Origin: Posidonia oceanica
Lineage: Eukaryota; Streptophyta; Magnoliopsida; Alismatales; Posidoniaceae
Length of the DNA: 64,000 nucleotides
NCBI GenBank assembly: GCA_037176725.1
Contig: JAZBRS010000060.1
Span: 50,744,001-50,808,000, forward strand
Direction of reading: 5' to 3'
Part shown: in pieces, positions 11,321-21,289 of the stretch
Numbering within the stretch: position 1 is the stretch's first letter
Layout of the letters: the number at the start of each line of letters is the position of its first letter
The notes under the pieces: model-generated
Database searches by the model: none
What the model saw: only the letters and a program-made list of their open reading frames with translations
Told to the model about the DNA's origin: nothing
Position numbers and translations under genes: made by a program

Positions 11321-12193
11321 AATATCCTAACTTTAAAATTAAAAAATCCAACCTTAAACCAACTTAAGCCTTTCACTAATCCATTTAGGTAACAAAAATG
11401 TCATTTAACAAACCAATTAAGGATTAACAATTAAATCCTTTTACATGTTTAAACCCTAAAATCAAATCCCCACATTTAAATTCCAAAAATTAATAAAATC
11501 TCTTAAATTTCTAGGAAAAATTTGCCATAACCTCCCCTACAATTTCGACTAAAAATTTTATTTCCCTGCAAATTGGCAACACACATACACATTTTCACAA
11601 AAAAAGGACTAAATAAACGTCCAAATATCCATAAAAATGGATTTCCATTCACATTCCACATAAAAATAAAAAATTACCATTCACATCATCATTTTAACAT
11701 AACTTTAAATAACTAAATAACTGAATTAAAACCTAAATTTCCACAACTGAATTTAAATATAAACCTCCGCAACTAAACCAATTCGAGTTTAGATCTAAAC
11801 TTCCATAATTGGGACTTAAAAATTCAGATTAAGAACTGAACTTAAAAATTGAATTTTTAATTGAAGAACTGAGTTTTAAAACTGAATTTTTAATTGAATC
11901 ATTGGATTTTTAAAACTGAACTGAATCCTTTAAACTGAGTCTTTAAACTAAATTACAATGGAATTTAATTAGACTGAATTAATCACAACAGAATCTAAAA
12001 CTAAATTAATTAAAGAATTAAACTAAATTAAAACAGAATTCAATTGAGCTAAATTAAGTAAAAACAGGAATTAAACTCAAAAACTTCCATTTCCATATAA
12101 ACTGAAACTAAACTTAAAATTTCCATAAGTTGAATAGAAATTCACAAATATCCCACAATAACTAAAGTTATTCCCATTATAAACTAAAATAAC
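11321..12193. other. AT-rich non-coding DNA
   Basis: This stretch is strongly AT-rich, with recurring AACTGAATT/TTAATTGAA words (for example 11825-12060). No open frame of note and no RNA gene is visible. The composition fits a plant intron or ancient transposon DNA. Confidence 0.5.
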
Positions 12194-12830
12194 TCAAGCC
12201 ACAAAAACAAAAAAAAACAAAAAAAAAGAAAAAGGAGGAACCCAAGCCTCTACTGCCTGCATTCCCCCACTCCGGCCGTCCAACGCCGTCGCCGTCGCCC
12301 GCTGGTGCCCGACAGCAAGGAAGAAGAAGAGGAAGAGGAAGGGAAACCTACCTCCGCTGACGACAAGCCTAGCCGTCGCTGCCGTCCGCGCTGCCACCTT
12401 CGCCGCCGCCGTCGCTCACCATCAAGGAGGAGGAAGGAGGCGTGTCACCGGAGATCGCCATCATGCCGCCGCGTCGGAACGGATCGTCGGGTGAAGGAGC
12501 AGACGCCGGACGGAGTGGAAGAGAAGAGGAAGGAGAAGAAAAATGTTTTGAAGCCACTAGAAAAAAGGGGCAATGGCCAGTTTTGGCTACTGGACTCGTA
12601 ACCTGGTCGCCAGTAGAAGAGGCGACTCAGTTAGACGCCTCTTCAATAGGTGCCTTACCCAGCTCTTCGCGCGCCGACTTTCTCGCCTCGATTTGAACCC
12701 TCTGAAGAAGCACGAATCTAGTCACCCTAAAAAGAGGCGACTCAACAGGGCGCCAGAAATGGCAGCAGCTAACAACGGCAGAGGGTTTCATCCCTTAATT
12801 CCCCCCTAAAAACACAAACCTATACATTAA
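12194..12830 (-). other. GC-rich island, possible 5' exon/promoter region of the antisense PMD gene
   Basis: Composition switches sharply from AT-rich to GC-rich. Read on the minus strand, it has a pyrimidine-rich leader (about 12560-12500), an ATG pair near 12465 and Gly/Ala-rich short frames, all typical of a 5' exon of a plant gene. A candidate donor GTAGGT at 12351 would splice to the acceptor TTTTAG at about 10315, giving a ~2.0-kb AT-rich intron and a compatible phase. No continuous frame from an ATG is proven, so the assignment is tentative. The rest holds GGCGACT hairpin motifs. Confidence 0.35.
12616..12644. repeat. Perfect 9-bp inverted repeat around a GGCGACT motif
   Basis: Arms GAAGAGGCG (12616-12624) and CGCCTCTTC (12636-12644) are perfectly complementary around an 11-nt loop. 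A weaker relative with GGCG and CGCC arms lies at 12736-12754. The same GGCGACT word recurs near 14.48 kb and many times at 15.73-16.10 kb. Confidence 0.8.
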
Positions 12831-12976
12831 CAAACGACAAAACACAGTTTAGAAGCTAAAATGTGATTCAACCCAAAATATAATTCAAGAACTGAAACAT
12901 AAGTCAACCCGAACTCAAACCTAAAAAACTAGGACATGATTCAACTCAACTTAAAAATTAAAATTTAAAAACATAA

Positions 12977-14335
12977 TCAGTCATGCATTGCCATGCTCGA
13001 GCGGTTGAGCCCAAGCATCTTCAGGAATTCCTGCTTGTCATCAACATACTTCTGAGGAGTGGGGCAGCACCGTGCGTACCACTTCACGTACTTCGCCTCC
13101 TGGGACTCCTGAGCAGTTGCAGAAAGCCGAGGTGATCTCAGAGACACTCGCCTACCGATATAAACCCAACGGGCTATGTACTCCAGGACCATCCGCTCAT
13201 CCCGATCACCGTTTTCCTTGCGAACGCGGATCGGAGGGGTCAAAACTGTATCAACCTAGACAACTAGCTCCTGATTCAGCAAATGGGAGCAACGATGGAT
13301 GGGATATAGCACAAACGATGTGGCACCCGCCACGACAAGCTCAAGGTCACTGTTAGCTGTGTTCATCACCCGTGCTTTATGAGCTCTAGGCAGCTTCGGA
13401 ACAAAGTCAAAATCCTATAGTGACAAGCGTCCCAGACGGAGAACGGAGTCATGAAAGCTCAGACCTGTGAAATTTGTAGCACAAAAGCAATGGGACATGA
13501 ACCACCTGTGCAGCAACAGTGGGGAACCGAAGAATTTCCCTAAACAAGAGGCGCTGGTGAGCCCCTCCATGGTGTAAGCCAACCCAGCAGGAACCAAGCA
13601 CAAATCTAGACGAACAGCAACCAACATTAGGAGATCCACATGGTGAAGATCCATTGTGAAATTTGCATCTGCAAACAAGGCAAGGCCGCCAACTGCCACA
13701 AACAAGCACTTCCTCAGCTCTGCTTCAACAAGTTGTCTGGTGCTAAGAACCTCCCACAGGCCTCGAAGAAAAAGTTTCCCCGAGTGCATCAAAGCCTTGC
13801 TAACCTCCAGATCCATTGCTAAATACCCGCCTATCTTCCTGGAACCCACTGTCTCGATGGAAATGGCGAAGCGATCATTTGCCGCCTTAGTAGATTCTGC
13901 CGCCAACCCAAGCAAAGAGGATACCTCCTCACACGTAGTCAATGTCTCTCCACAAGGAAGATTGAAGGTGTTGGAGGAACCATTCCAAAAAGCCATCAAG
14001 GCATGCAACAATGGCCAAGGCACAGGCGTGCGAATCAAGTCAAGGAGCTTCTCAAAACCACTACACCCGAAGAGATGTCTGTTGTTCTCTACACAATTGA
14101 TCAAACCAGCCACCCATGGCAGAGTATACCGAAAGGAATTGTGGAAATCCGGGCATCCCGTGAGGTTCACTACGGCCTAAACAAGCAACCTTCAGAAGCT
14201 AAACCACAAAGAAAGCATGCAAAGACTAAGAGGAGAACTTACCTGGTCATTCCGGATAGCTTTCATCAAGTGGTTGGGAATATCAACCACCCTTTTCACC
14301 GGGAAGGTCGGAGAAGAGAAGGAAGGAAGCTTCAT
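12977..14335 (-). pseudogene. Antisense DUF7745-like (PMD-related) gene, two exons
   Basis: On the minus strand, exon 1 runs 14335-14243 (ATG at 14335). A GTAAGT..TTTAG intron (14242-14177) follows, in phase 0, and exon 2 starts at 14176 and runs in one frame to TGA at 12979-12977. Two TAG codons break it, at 13417-13415 and 13258-13256. The protein of about 430 residues has the DUF7745/PMD pattern: an ALMAFWNGSS..LTTCEEVSSLLGLA segment near residue 100, a VGGLALFADANFTMD helix-rich middle, and SPLLLHRWFMSHCF. This family is found almost only in plant transposon-like proteins and its biochemical role is unknown. Both stops fit CAG-to-TAG. There is no frameshift. Confidence 0.75.
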
Positions 14336-15727
14336 GGTCAAGATGAGGGGTTTACTTGTGCAGAATGTTTCCTGAAAAGCAAGGACGGCCGTCTTTTATC
14401 TCCCCTTATCAAAAGAATCAGGGTTTAAAATGGTTTCTGAACTAAATAAGCCAGGAGATCGCGCGTCACCACAAAAAGCGGCGACTGGTTCAGCTGCCAA
14501 TGAAAGTGGTGACTAATCCATCAGGACAGACTACTACAAAACCAAAGAGTGAACTCTCACCTTGAGTTCATGCACCACCTGCCGCAACTACTGCGAACAC
14601 CAGACGACACATCGGTTTGGCAAAGGAAGGGTTCACTCCCTCACCTGGTTCTTTAATCATAGAACCTCTTTATTTGCCAAATCGAGCTGTGGGACGACGG
14701 TCCTTTCCAGAGAGTGCTGGTCACACTCCAGGACAGAAAACACTTGACCACAACGAATTGCATTCATTCATTTTGCATATGTCCATATGGTTTGGGACCA
14801 ACCGTACCCCGTCGGCCTAACCTAGCATATGGACCATTCATTGCATTGCGTGTTGACCTTGCATTATCATAGTATGTTTGAATCATCCATCCATGCATTT
14901 TCTCATATCATTGGAAGTGAAGTACGAACGGTGCATCGTTCTTCAAGAGTGTTAGAAACCCTTCAGGCATAGGATTCTCCTAGAGCTAACCCAGTTCTTA
15001 CCTATCCTCTGATCAATTCCAATCTGAGTAAAGTCTCAAACAAGATGTCACACTCTCCTTTCGATCGTGCTAGAATAACATCTTGCAATTTCCCCCTTAG
15101 TGCTTGCCCGTTGGAACACACATGGTTGACCTGGTCTTGACTTCGGCTACAACACAAGATCCGAAACCGACTTGATCCCTCCATGCCTGAGTCTCCAATT
15201 CGATGGCAATTTAAACCCTCTTTTTATCTTTTATTTGGCTACTTCAGTGACAAATTGCTTGAGATAGAGCTCCCCTTTTCAGGAAATGCTCAATAGGACA
15301 TCGTTCTTGCCTTAGACCCGATCTTGTTCCAAGATCAACTCCAAGGAGGGGCATCTATAGATATCCTATTTTCGCATTTCTAAGAGTTCTTTTGAGGGTA
15401 GAAACCTTGAGGCGCCCCAAATCTCCTGCCTAAGTTTGATAACACATCTTCCAGATACTCCTCAACTTCTTTAAAGCATCACTAGACCCTACCTAGACTC
15501 AGGTTGTTGGCTGTGGCAGAGCTAACTTGCTCGGGCTCGTGACAAATCCAAGTACCCTAGGTATCCTTCACTTCAACTCAGATTTAAAATTAGATTTGAG
15601 TTAACAGAGATGCTTCCTTGATTTCATAGGCTATTTGTAGTTTCCCAGCCTCCCATCTTGTTTCCTCTGGCAAAAACCCAGGAAAAGAGCCAAAAACGAC
15701 CTAGGCAAGTTAGTAGTCACCTGGGGA

Positions 15728-16180
15728 GGCGACTCACATAGTAGCCACCTAAGACGGTGACTACAACTGTCGTCCATTTCCCTGCTGACTACTCTAGCAA
15801 CCATCCGAGGAGGCGGCTCAGTTAGAAGTCATCTCAGGAGGCAACCCATGTGGACTTCAACTAGATAGGTGACTGGGCGATCGTGGGCAGCGGTTGCTCT
15901 CCACTATCCCCTCAACTCTCAAGCGCCAGCTCATCAGGCGATTGAACGGTTGTGGAACCGCCTCGGTCTTCCCACGATCTTTGACCGTCAGGCGTCACTC
16001 AATGCGGCGACTAGCGATCGTGGCTCCTTTCGAACCGCTTTTCCACAGTTATTTCCCACTCCCCCCTTGACCGTTAGGTGCTAGCTCATGCGGCGACTAA
16101 CAGTCGTGGCCTCGTTCTCAGGTCATCCCACACGTTGACCAAGCGGTTGCTAGGTTTAGGCGCCACTCCAACCGGCGATT
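15728..16180 (+). promoter_or_regulatory. Cluster of GGCGACT/GGTGACT motifs upstream of the TATA box
   Basis: The word GGCGACT or a one-base variant occurs at 15728, 15756 (GGTGACT), 15812 (GGCGGCT), 15868 (GGTGACT), 16006, 16092 and 16174 (GGCGATT). Several are followed by partly complementary GCC/GTC words. Clustered direct motifs at -60 to -520 from a TATA box look like enhancer repeats of a retrotransposon U3, though no factor is known to me. Confidence 0.5.
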
Positions 16181-16240
16181 CAAACTAACTGCCATTTTTC
16201 TAGAATTTTCTGAACTCCAACCGTCCCTACACCCCTAGAG

Positions 16241-16275
16241 TCTATAAATAGACACCCTAGGCTGGTGGTTTGAAG
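16241..16275 (+). promoter_or_regulatory. TATA-box promoter, probably of the LTR
   Basis: TATAAATA at 16243-16250, in the context TCTATAAATAGACACC, matches the plant TATA consensus closely. A start about 30 bases downstream (16275-16285) would make the following stretch the R/U5 part of the LTR. The orientation agrees with the first element. Confidence 0.65.
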
Positions 16276-16867
16276 GTCGGAATTTTAGATAGAGAAATCC
16301 CCCCAAAGAGGAACTTCCAAAAGAGACAGAGCTCTGTCAGTTGTGAGCTACCTTCAGAGAGCTAGTTTTCCAATCCGGAAACACTATCTCCTCTCCCCAA
16401 TAGGCTACCAACCTGAGCTTCTATCTTCAATCCGGGAATCCTCAGCTACGCTGGAGCTCCGACCGTGCTTCCTTCCAACCTCATTGCACACGGCATAAGG
16501 GTGAAAGGGAGTATCTTCTTCCAATCTAGTTTCTTACTACATCCCTTTATATTCCTTAGCATAGGGTCATAGCAAATGCATACGGGGAACAATCCCCGGT
16601 CAGTATTTATTTTCTTTTAGTCATGTCATTTCATTCACCTCTATTACTGATACTACACCGAAGCTAATCTATGTTGTTTTGTTTTGAAGAAAAGGAAGGA
16701 ATTCACGTAGCACGAGGAAGTTGCTAGACGACATCTTGCCGTCGATCTAGTGGTCTGAGAACCCGCATCATCATAATCTCCCCCCAGGTGTCTTGTCTGC
16801 CCAGAGACGAGTGGCGATCACAACAAAGGCTGTCGACGTCGTGGAAGCGCTGACATCTCCTTAAACA

Positions 16868-16886
16868 CCCCCCCCCCCCCGAATTC
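16868..16886. repeat. Run of 13 C at an element junction
   Basis: A C13 homopolymer (16868-16880) followed by GAATTC marks an abrupt change from LTR-like DNA to the interior of a different integrase. It may be the edge of a nested insertion. Confidence 0.6.
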
Positions 16887-17793
16887 CACATCTACAACTC
16901 CCCCATAGGAATTGCACAGCATGTCTTCGCCATGGCCTTTCTCCACCTAGGGGATCGATGTAATTGGCGCCATACACCCACCAGCTTCCAATGGTCATCG
17001 CTACATTCTGGTGGTGATCGACTACTTTACTAAGTGGGTGGAAGCAACCTCCTATAAGACAGTCACTACCGAGGCTATAGAAAAGCTCATAAGAAATAAT
17101 ATCATATCCCGGTATGGCGTCTCGCACGTGCTCATCTTTGATAATGGCACAAACTTCATAGCCAAGAGGATCGAAGACTACCTGCAGAGCTTCAACATCA
17201 AGCATCATCGATCCTCGCCTTATCGGCCATAGATGAATGGTATGGTAGAGTCTGCCAACAAGAACCTTATCAAAATCTTGAAAAAGATGGTAGAGACTCA
17301 CAAGGACTGGCATGACAAGCTTCCATACGCACTCTAGGCGTACAAGACATCGGTCCGGACCTCGATAGGAGCAACCCCGTACTTGCTGCTGTACGACATG
17401 GAGGCAGTGCTACCTGTTGAAGTGGAGATCCCCTCACTGCGGATCCTACAAGAAGCTGAGCTAGAAGAAGCAGAATGTGTCGAAGACCGCTGCATCCAGT
17501 TGAACCTGATTGATGAGCATAGGTTGCAAGACATACATCATGCTCAGTGCTACCAGAAGCGCTCGGCCAGAGCATACCTGAAGGAGGTTAAGCGCAGAAG
17601 CTTCAATCCAGGGGATATGGTCCTTCGAGCCATCCATCTCCCTGACGGTCGAGGAAAATTTCGGCCCAACTGGCGTGGCCCCTTCCTTATCAAGCGAATA
17701 TTCTCCAGTGGCGCAGCAGTCTTTGAGGACATGGACCAGGTCGAACAGTCTAAGCCGGTCAATTCATGCTACCTCAAGAAGTACTACCAGTAG
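16887..17793 (+). pseudogene. Integrase fragment of a second Tat-type element
   Basis: One frame starts inside the integrase, just before the core (SPWPFST near 16928), and runs to TAG at 17791-17793. The DDE residues are present: Asp in GIDVIGA (about 16955), Asp in LIFDNGTNF (about 17138), Glu in NGMVESANK (about 17245). The C-terminal domain has FNPGDMVLR and PNWRGPFLI and ends LKKYYQ. TAG codons break it at 16906, 16948, 17230 and 17335; the last three sit at places where relatives have Trp, Gln and Trp. It is clearly distinct from the first integrase, with different linker and C-terminal sequences, so it is a separate element. Everything upstream (RT, RNase H, zinc finger) is missing, apparently cut at the C13 run. 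Confidence 0.88.
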
Positions 17794-19090
17794 CCTGCCA
17801 CCGCCTTACAGAGCCCTTTCTCTCTTACTTGCATTCCTTCTTCCCCATGCATTTTAGGCTTGTTTGTTTATCAGCAGAGAAAGTTGTAAATGTATCATAT
17901 GCATTACTATCATTAGCCCGATGACGAAAATCGGAGATGCTTGCCTGCTCTGGAAGGAATACCCTCTACCTCACCTGACACTACTTAGATGTCCTAACCA
18001 GTGAGGGAGCCACCATCCAATAAGGATGGACGAAATGTCCAAACCCTTTTCAGGACTTACACCTCCAGAGGGAGAAAGAAAAATCCTAGGGTGTGAGAGA
18101 GTGTGAGCAAAACCTACATGTCTAAGCCTAAGCACAAAAAAAAAGAAGAAGAGAGAAAATAGAAGGCGAAGACAGGAGTTGGCCCTAGAGATAGAGGTGT
18201 GCAGCATAACCCTGTCCCTCCAATTACCTTGGAGGTGATTCAGAATCCACACTTGGAAGTCTGCCAGCCTTGCAAGGCCTAGCCCCCGTCTCAAAAGTAG
18301 GTGCCCATTACCTCTAAGTTAGGGATAGCGGAAGCCTACGAGCCAAAAAAGAGAACAAGAAAAAAAAAAAAGCAAAACAAAAGAGGGGCAAAAACAAAGT
18401 CAGCCCTAGAAACAAAGGCAAGCAGCGTGATCCAGCCCCCTTTCGCCTACCTTAGGAAAGAACTAAAGTTTGCGCCTGGGAAATATACAAGTCCCAGGGG
18501 GCCAAGCCACCCTTGTCTGGCACTAGCCCCTCAACCTTCGACCAGGTGCCCACTACCTCCAAGCCAGGGATAAGGGAAACCTACACACCTATCTGGGAGC
18601 AAAAGAGACAAGAAAAATGAAAAGAGTAGATGTAGTTCCTCGAGAATTTGGCACGGAGCTCGTCCTCACTACACCACCACCCAAGCACCACCAATACCCA
18701 TTTCGGAGTGCCATCAATAGTTAGGAATCCGAGTAGAGTCTGGTGAATCAGAGACTGCTCCTTCCTTTGCAGCAGGCATCAAGCACTCCATATGTTGAGG
18801 GCAATAGATTTAGTGTAGATCATGCATGCATCTATCCACTACCAAATCACTTCTTTTGCCCCTTTCCTCCCACTCTGCAAGGCTCGACTCAGCACTGGGA
18901 CAGTACTTCTGCCAAGGCAGGTTGGCCGCCTCCAAGCCTCAGAGCAACCGATCACTGCCAGTCTAGCAGCTCAGGGAATGCATCAGTAATCAAAGATGGG
19001 GCAGCCACTCTAGAGGCACCAGGACAACTTTGGCACCCCTTGGGGCCCCTCATGGGCCGTCAGGTCTGCGTAGTCAGGCATCGCCCCTAA
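17794..19090 (+). other. 3' untranslated-type region of the second element
   Basis: There is no recognisable coding capacity. Purine-rich and A-rich tracts occur near 18135 and 18355. Most of 18055-18650 is an imperfect tandem repeat, described separately. From 18650 to 19090 I see only unique-looking DNA with no domain in either strand. Confidence 0.5.
18055..18650 (+). repeat. Imperfect ~240-bp tandem repeat, about 2.5 copies
   Basis: Corresponding landmarks repeat about 225-245 bases apart. GGTGCCCATTACCTC at 18299 matches GGTGCCCACTACCTC at 18545. A block with GTTGGCCCTAGA at 18178 matches GTCAGCCCTAGA at about 18400. A-rich tracts with GAACAAGAAAA or GACAAGAAAA follow each. The copies have drifted strongly. 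Tandem repeats in the 3' untranslated region are a known habit of Tat elements. Confidence 0.65.
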
Positions 19091-19094
19091 TCTC

Positions 19095-19290
19095 TTTGCA
19101 ACTTCACTTTGGGTGGACGAAGTCCCTTTCCGCTTGTTTCCTTGCTCCGTTCAGGACAAGGACAAGCGTAACTCCTTTGTGACTTCGTTCCAGACGAACG
19201 AAGCTCCCTTCCCTTGTCTCCTCGCTCAGCACGGACGAGGACAAGAGTGTCTTTTGTGCGACTTCGCCCTACGCAGGCGAAGCCCCCTTG
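19095..19290 (+). repeat. Diverged hairpin repeat, likely relative of the downstream 90-bp satellite
   Basis: Two and a half units of about 80 bp share the satellite's order of parts. First comes an outer CTTCG/CGAAG-type inverted repeat (for example ACTTCGTTCCAGACGAACGA at 19182, and ACTTCGCCCTACGCAGGCGA at 19260). Then comes a second inverted repeat with CCTCG and CGAGG arms, flanked by CTTGT and ACAAG (about 19214-19245). Loop sequences and lengths differ from the main satellite. The copies sit 2.6 kb before the array, within the same element's untranslated region. Confidence 0.7.
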
Positions 19291-19481
19291 CATAGCCGAG
19301 TGTGCTTGAATTCTGTGGTTTGATTGTTAGCTGTAACATATAAACTGCTGTATCAGCTTTATATGCACATCTACTTCTCTGTCTGCCAGTACTATATGCC
19401 TGTACATGCTCCGGATTGATGAACAGCTTTAACTACAGGTAGCCGAAGACCTTGCACCAGCTGCCTGCATTCTCTCCTGTA

Positions 19482-20681
19482 ATGGGTTTCCCTACCTTGG
19501 TGACTCCAACACACTACTCCGGGACTCTTCGAGAGTGGATTGCCATGCTCACTGAGGCTGACCATGAGAAGTTGCGCTTGTGGGGCATACCATCCAAGCT
19601 TCTGAAAGCTGCTGATGTGGAGGTTAGCCGACATCTTTTGTGCGCTGCTGCAAGGTTCTGGAAGCCAGCGCATCACGTCTTTTGGTTCAGCAGGACGGAA
19701 CTGACACCTACATTGGAGGAAGTACGCCGGATCTGCAGTTTCTCCACGCTCATGGGACCAGCTGTGTTCATGAGGCGTACTGGCTATGTCATTGTCTTGA
19801 GAGAGCTAATGGGACTCTCTACACAAAGTTGCGAGAAGAGACTAGTTTGCATCGACGGGCCTGTACCCGCGCTCCACCTGAACTACTTTGAGGAAGTCTC
19901 CAAGAAGCGCGCCGCACTGGGAGATGAACTATGGCTCCGTGGCTTCGTCACCCGCTCCTGGGTGAGCTAATCATCAGCCATGGCTGGATGACTGTCGTTG
20001 TTGAGGTTACGGAGATCACCCTTGTTGTGGTGACCTGCCAAATCGACCTGGCACCTATCATCCTAGCCGAGACCTACCGCAGCTGGACCGCATTTCGCAT
20101 TGCTGCCGCCATTTTCACGGCTACAAGGCTCTGCTACAGGTGTGGTTGGCCAGACATATGGAGGTAGACATCCTGTGCCCCCAGAAGCATGTGTTTGAGA
20201 CATACTGCAGCAGCGGCCATGCCTAGACCATCAAGACTATCCGTGAGGAGTATGAAAGGCTGGAAAAGCTGACAGTTGATACAGTGACCTGGCGTATCAT
20301 CCCATTTGCAGCAGAGCCATTCACTGTTTTCTTCGATGCCTGCGACATGTGACTGGTCGTCCTACCGGGGTTCACCCAAGGCGTGGAGTATCACCCCATC
20401 CAAGTCATGCGGTAGTTTGGTTTCCAGAAGGGGCTTTCGTCGATAGCACAGCACCGAAGCTGCTCTAGCCCTATCCTTTCAGCACAGTTGCTGCCACCAC
20501 AGAGCTAGCCGATCTCATGCGCCATGGGGTGAAATCAACCGACATTGCAGTTGTGAGGGGCTCAGGATGTACTCCTGAGTATCTGACTGAAGTACAAGGG
20601 CTCTGGCCCATTAACGAGATCCCACCTGATGCACCTCTGTTTCCTGACGCCAGGAGGTCGAAGAAGGCCCAGACCAGCTAG
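19482..20681 (+). pseudogene. Second DUF7745-like (PMD-related) pseudogene, sense strand
   Basis: The start is chosen at ATG 19482. The first frame has an N-terminal segment and the family motif FSRTELTPTLEEVRRICSF (about 19684-19740). The sense then passes through three frameshifts: near 19955 (to a frame with IDLAPIILAETYRSW), near 20110 (to ALLQVWLARHMEVDILCPQK) and near 20430. The last frame ends with the family-typical tail IPPDAPLFPDARRSKK and TAG at 20679-20681. Stops lie at TAG 20224, TGA 20350, TAG 20413 and TAG 20466. It is related in plan to the antisense gene at 12.98-14.34 kb but is not a close copy. Its position, downstream of a Tat integrase and before the repeats, suggests it is an extra gene of the second element. 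The function is unknown. Confidence 0.75.
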
Positions 20682-21289
20682 GGCGTTTGTACATCTGCAT
20701 ATCCCTTTTTGAGTCTTGCCATACTCTGTTCAGCCTATTATAGGAGTGTAATCAAGACTTGGTTAATGCTAGGGTGTTTTGTACCATGTGCTTGTGTGTT
20801 TGGCTTGGTTTCCATAATGTGATGCATGCATGGTCTTACAATCATATCTTCAGCGTACTTCTTCAGCCCCACAGAGCCATGAGGAGGGCATTATCAGAAC
20901 TTGACAGCTTGCAAGTGCAGAAGCAACTGCCAACACTCTCAGCATTAGGGAAGGCTACCAGGCAAACCCTGCACTCCCCCTAAGGTGCCAGAATCTCTGC
21001 AGACCAACACCGTCGAGACGAGTAAAGCCACCAAGCGCTCCTAGCTGGATCCTCACTGGGCTGGTAGCCCAAACTACTCGTTTGACAAGTGCGTTAGCTT
21101 TTTCTATCGCTTTTTGATGCCAAGGGTGCTTCGGCTATCCCCTGGTAACATCTCTGATACCAGGGGCATCTTTTTTTCGCTGCCCCATGGTGTCGCATCT
21201 CTTGCTGCATCTGGGCATGCATGCCTAACTGTCGCGGGCCCATCCATTTTCTTGCTCCGCCTTCAGATTTTGGTGCCCCTCAGCAACCC
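20682..21289. other. Non-coding DNA between the pseudogene and the first hairpin array
   Basis: There is no coding potential of note. Inverted repeats begin to appear: GGGCT-GGT-AGCCC at 21058-21070, and a perfect 9-bp pair at 21139-21166. Confidence 0.5.
21139..21166. repeat. Perfect 9-bp hairpin
   Basis: CCCCTGGTA (21139-21147) pairs perfectly with TACCAGGGG (21158-21166) around a 10-nt loop. It is the first strong hairpin at the left edge of the hairpin-rich region. Confidence 0.8.

Larger units (their letters stand above)
14430..16867 (+). mobile_element. Candidate 3' LTR (boundaries unresolved) of the first Tat-type element
   Basis: This stretch has no protein domain in either strand. 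It carries a plus-strand TATA box at 16243, clustered GGCGACT motifs upstream of it, and an untranslated-leader-like stretch downstream. It ends with TTAAACA just before a run of 13 C, beyond which a different integrase begins. Long LTRs are usual for Tat elements, and the position after pol and the antisense genes fits. The other LTR is outside the window, so identity of the two ends cannot be checked; the left edge given here is arbitrary. Confidence 0.45.

Noticed and set aside
12194..12601. Plus-strand Arg/Glu-rich and minus-strand Phe-rich proteins in the GC island
   Set aside because: Low-complexity frames on both strands caused by composition; no start or domain can be defended.
13656..14428. 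Plus-strand open frames opposite the DUF7745-like gene
   Set aside because: The minus strand carries the family motifs and splice sites; the plus frames have none.
14562..15184. Small genes in the 14.5-15.2 kb stretch
   Set aside because: Short frames only, no domain, and the stretch fits an LTR or spacer better.
18301..19295. Small genes between the second integrase and the pseudogene
   Set aside because: The frames overlap tandem repeats and hairpin units and match nothing I recognise.
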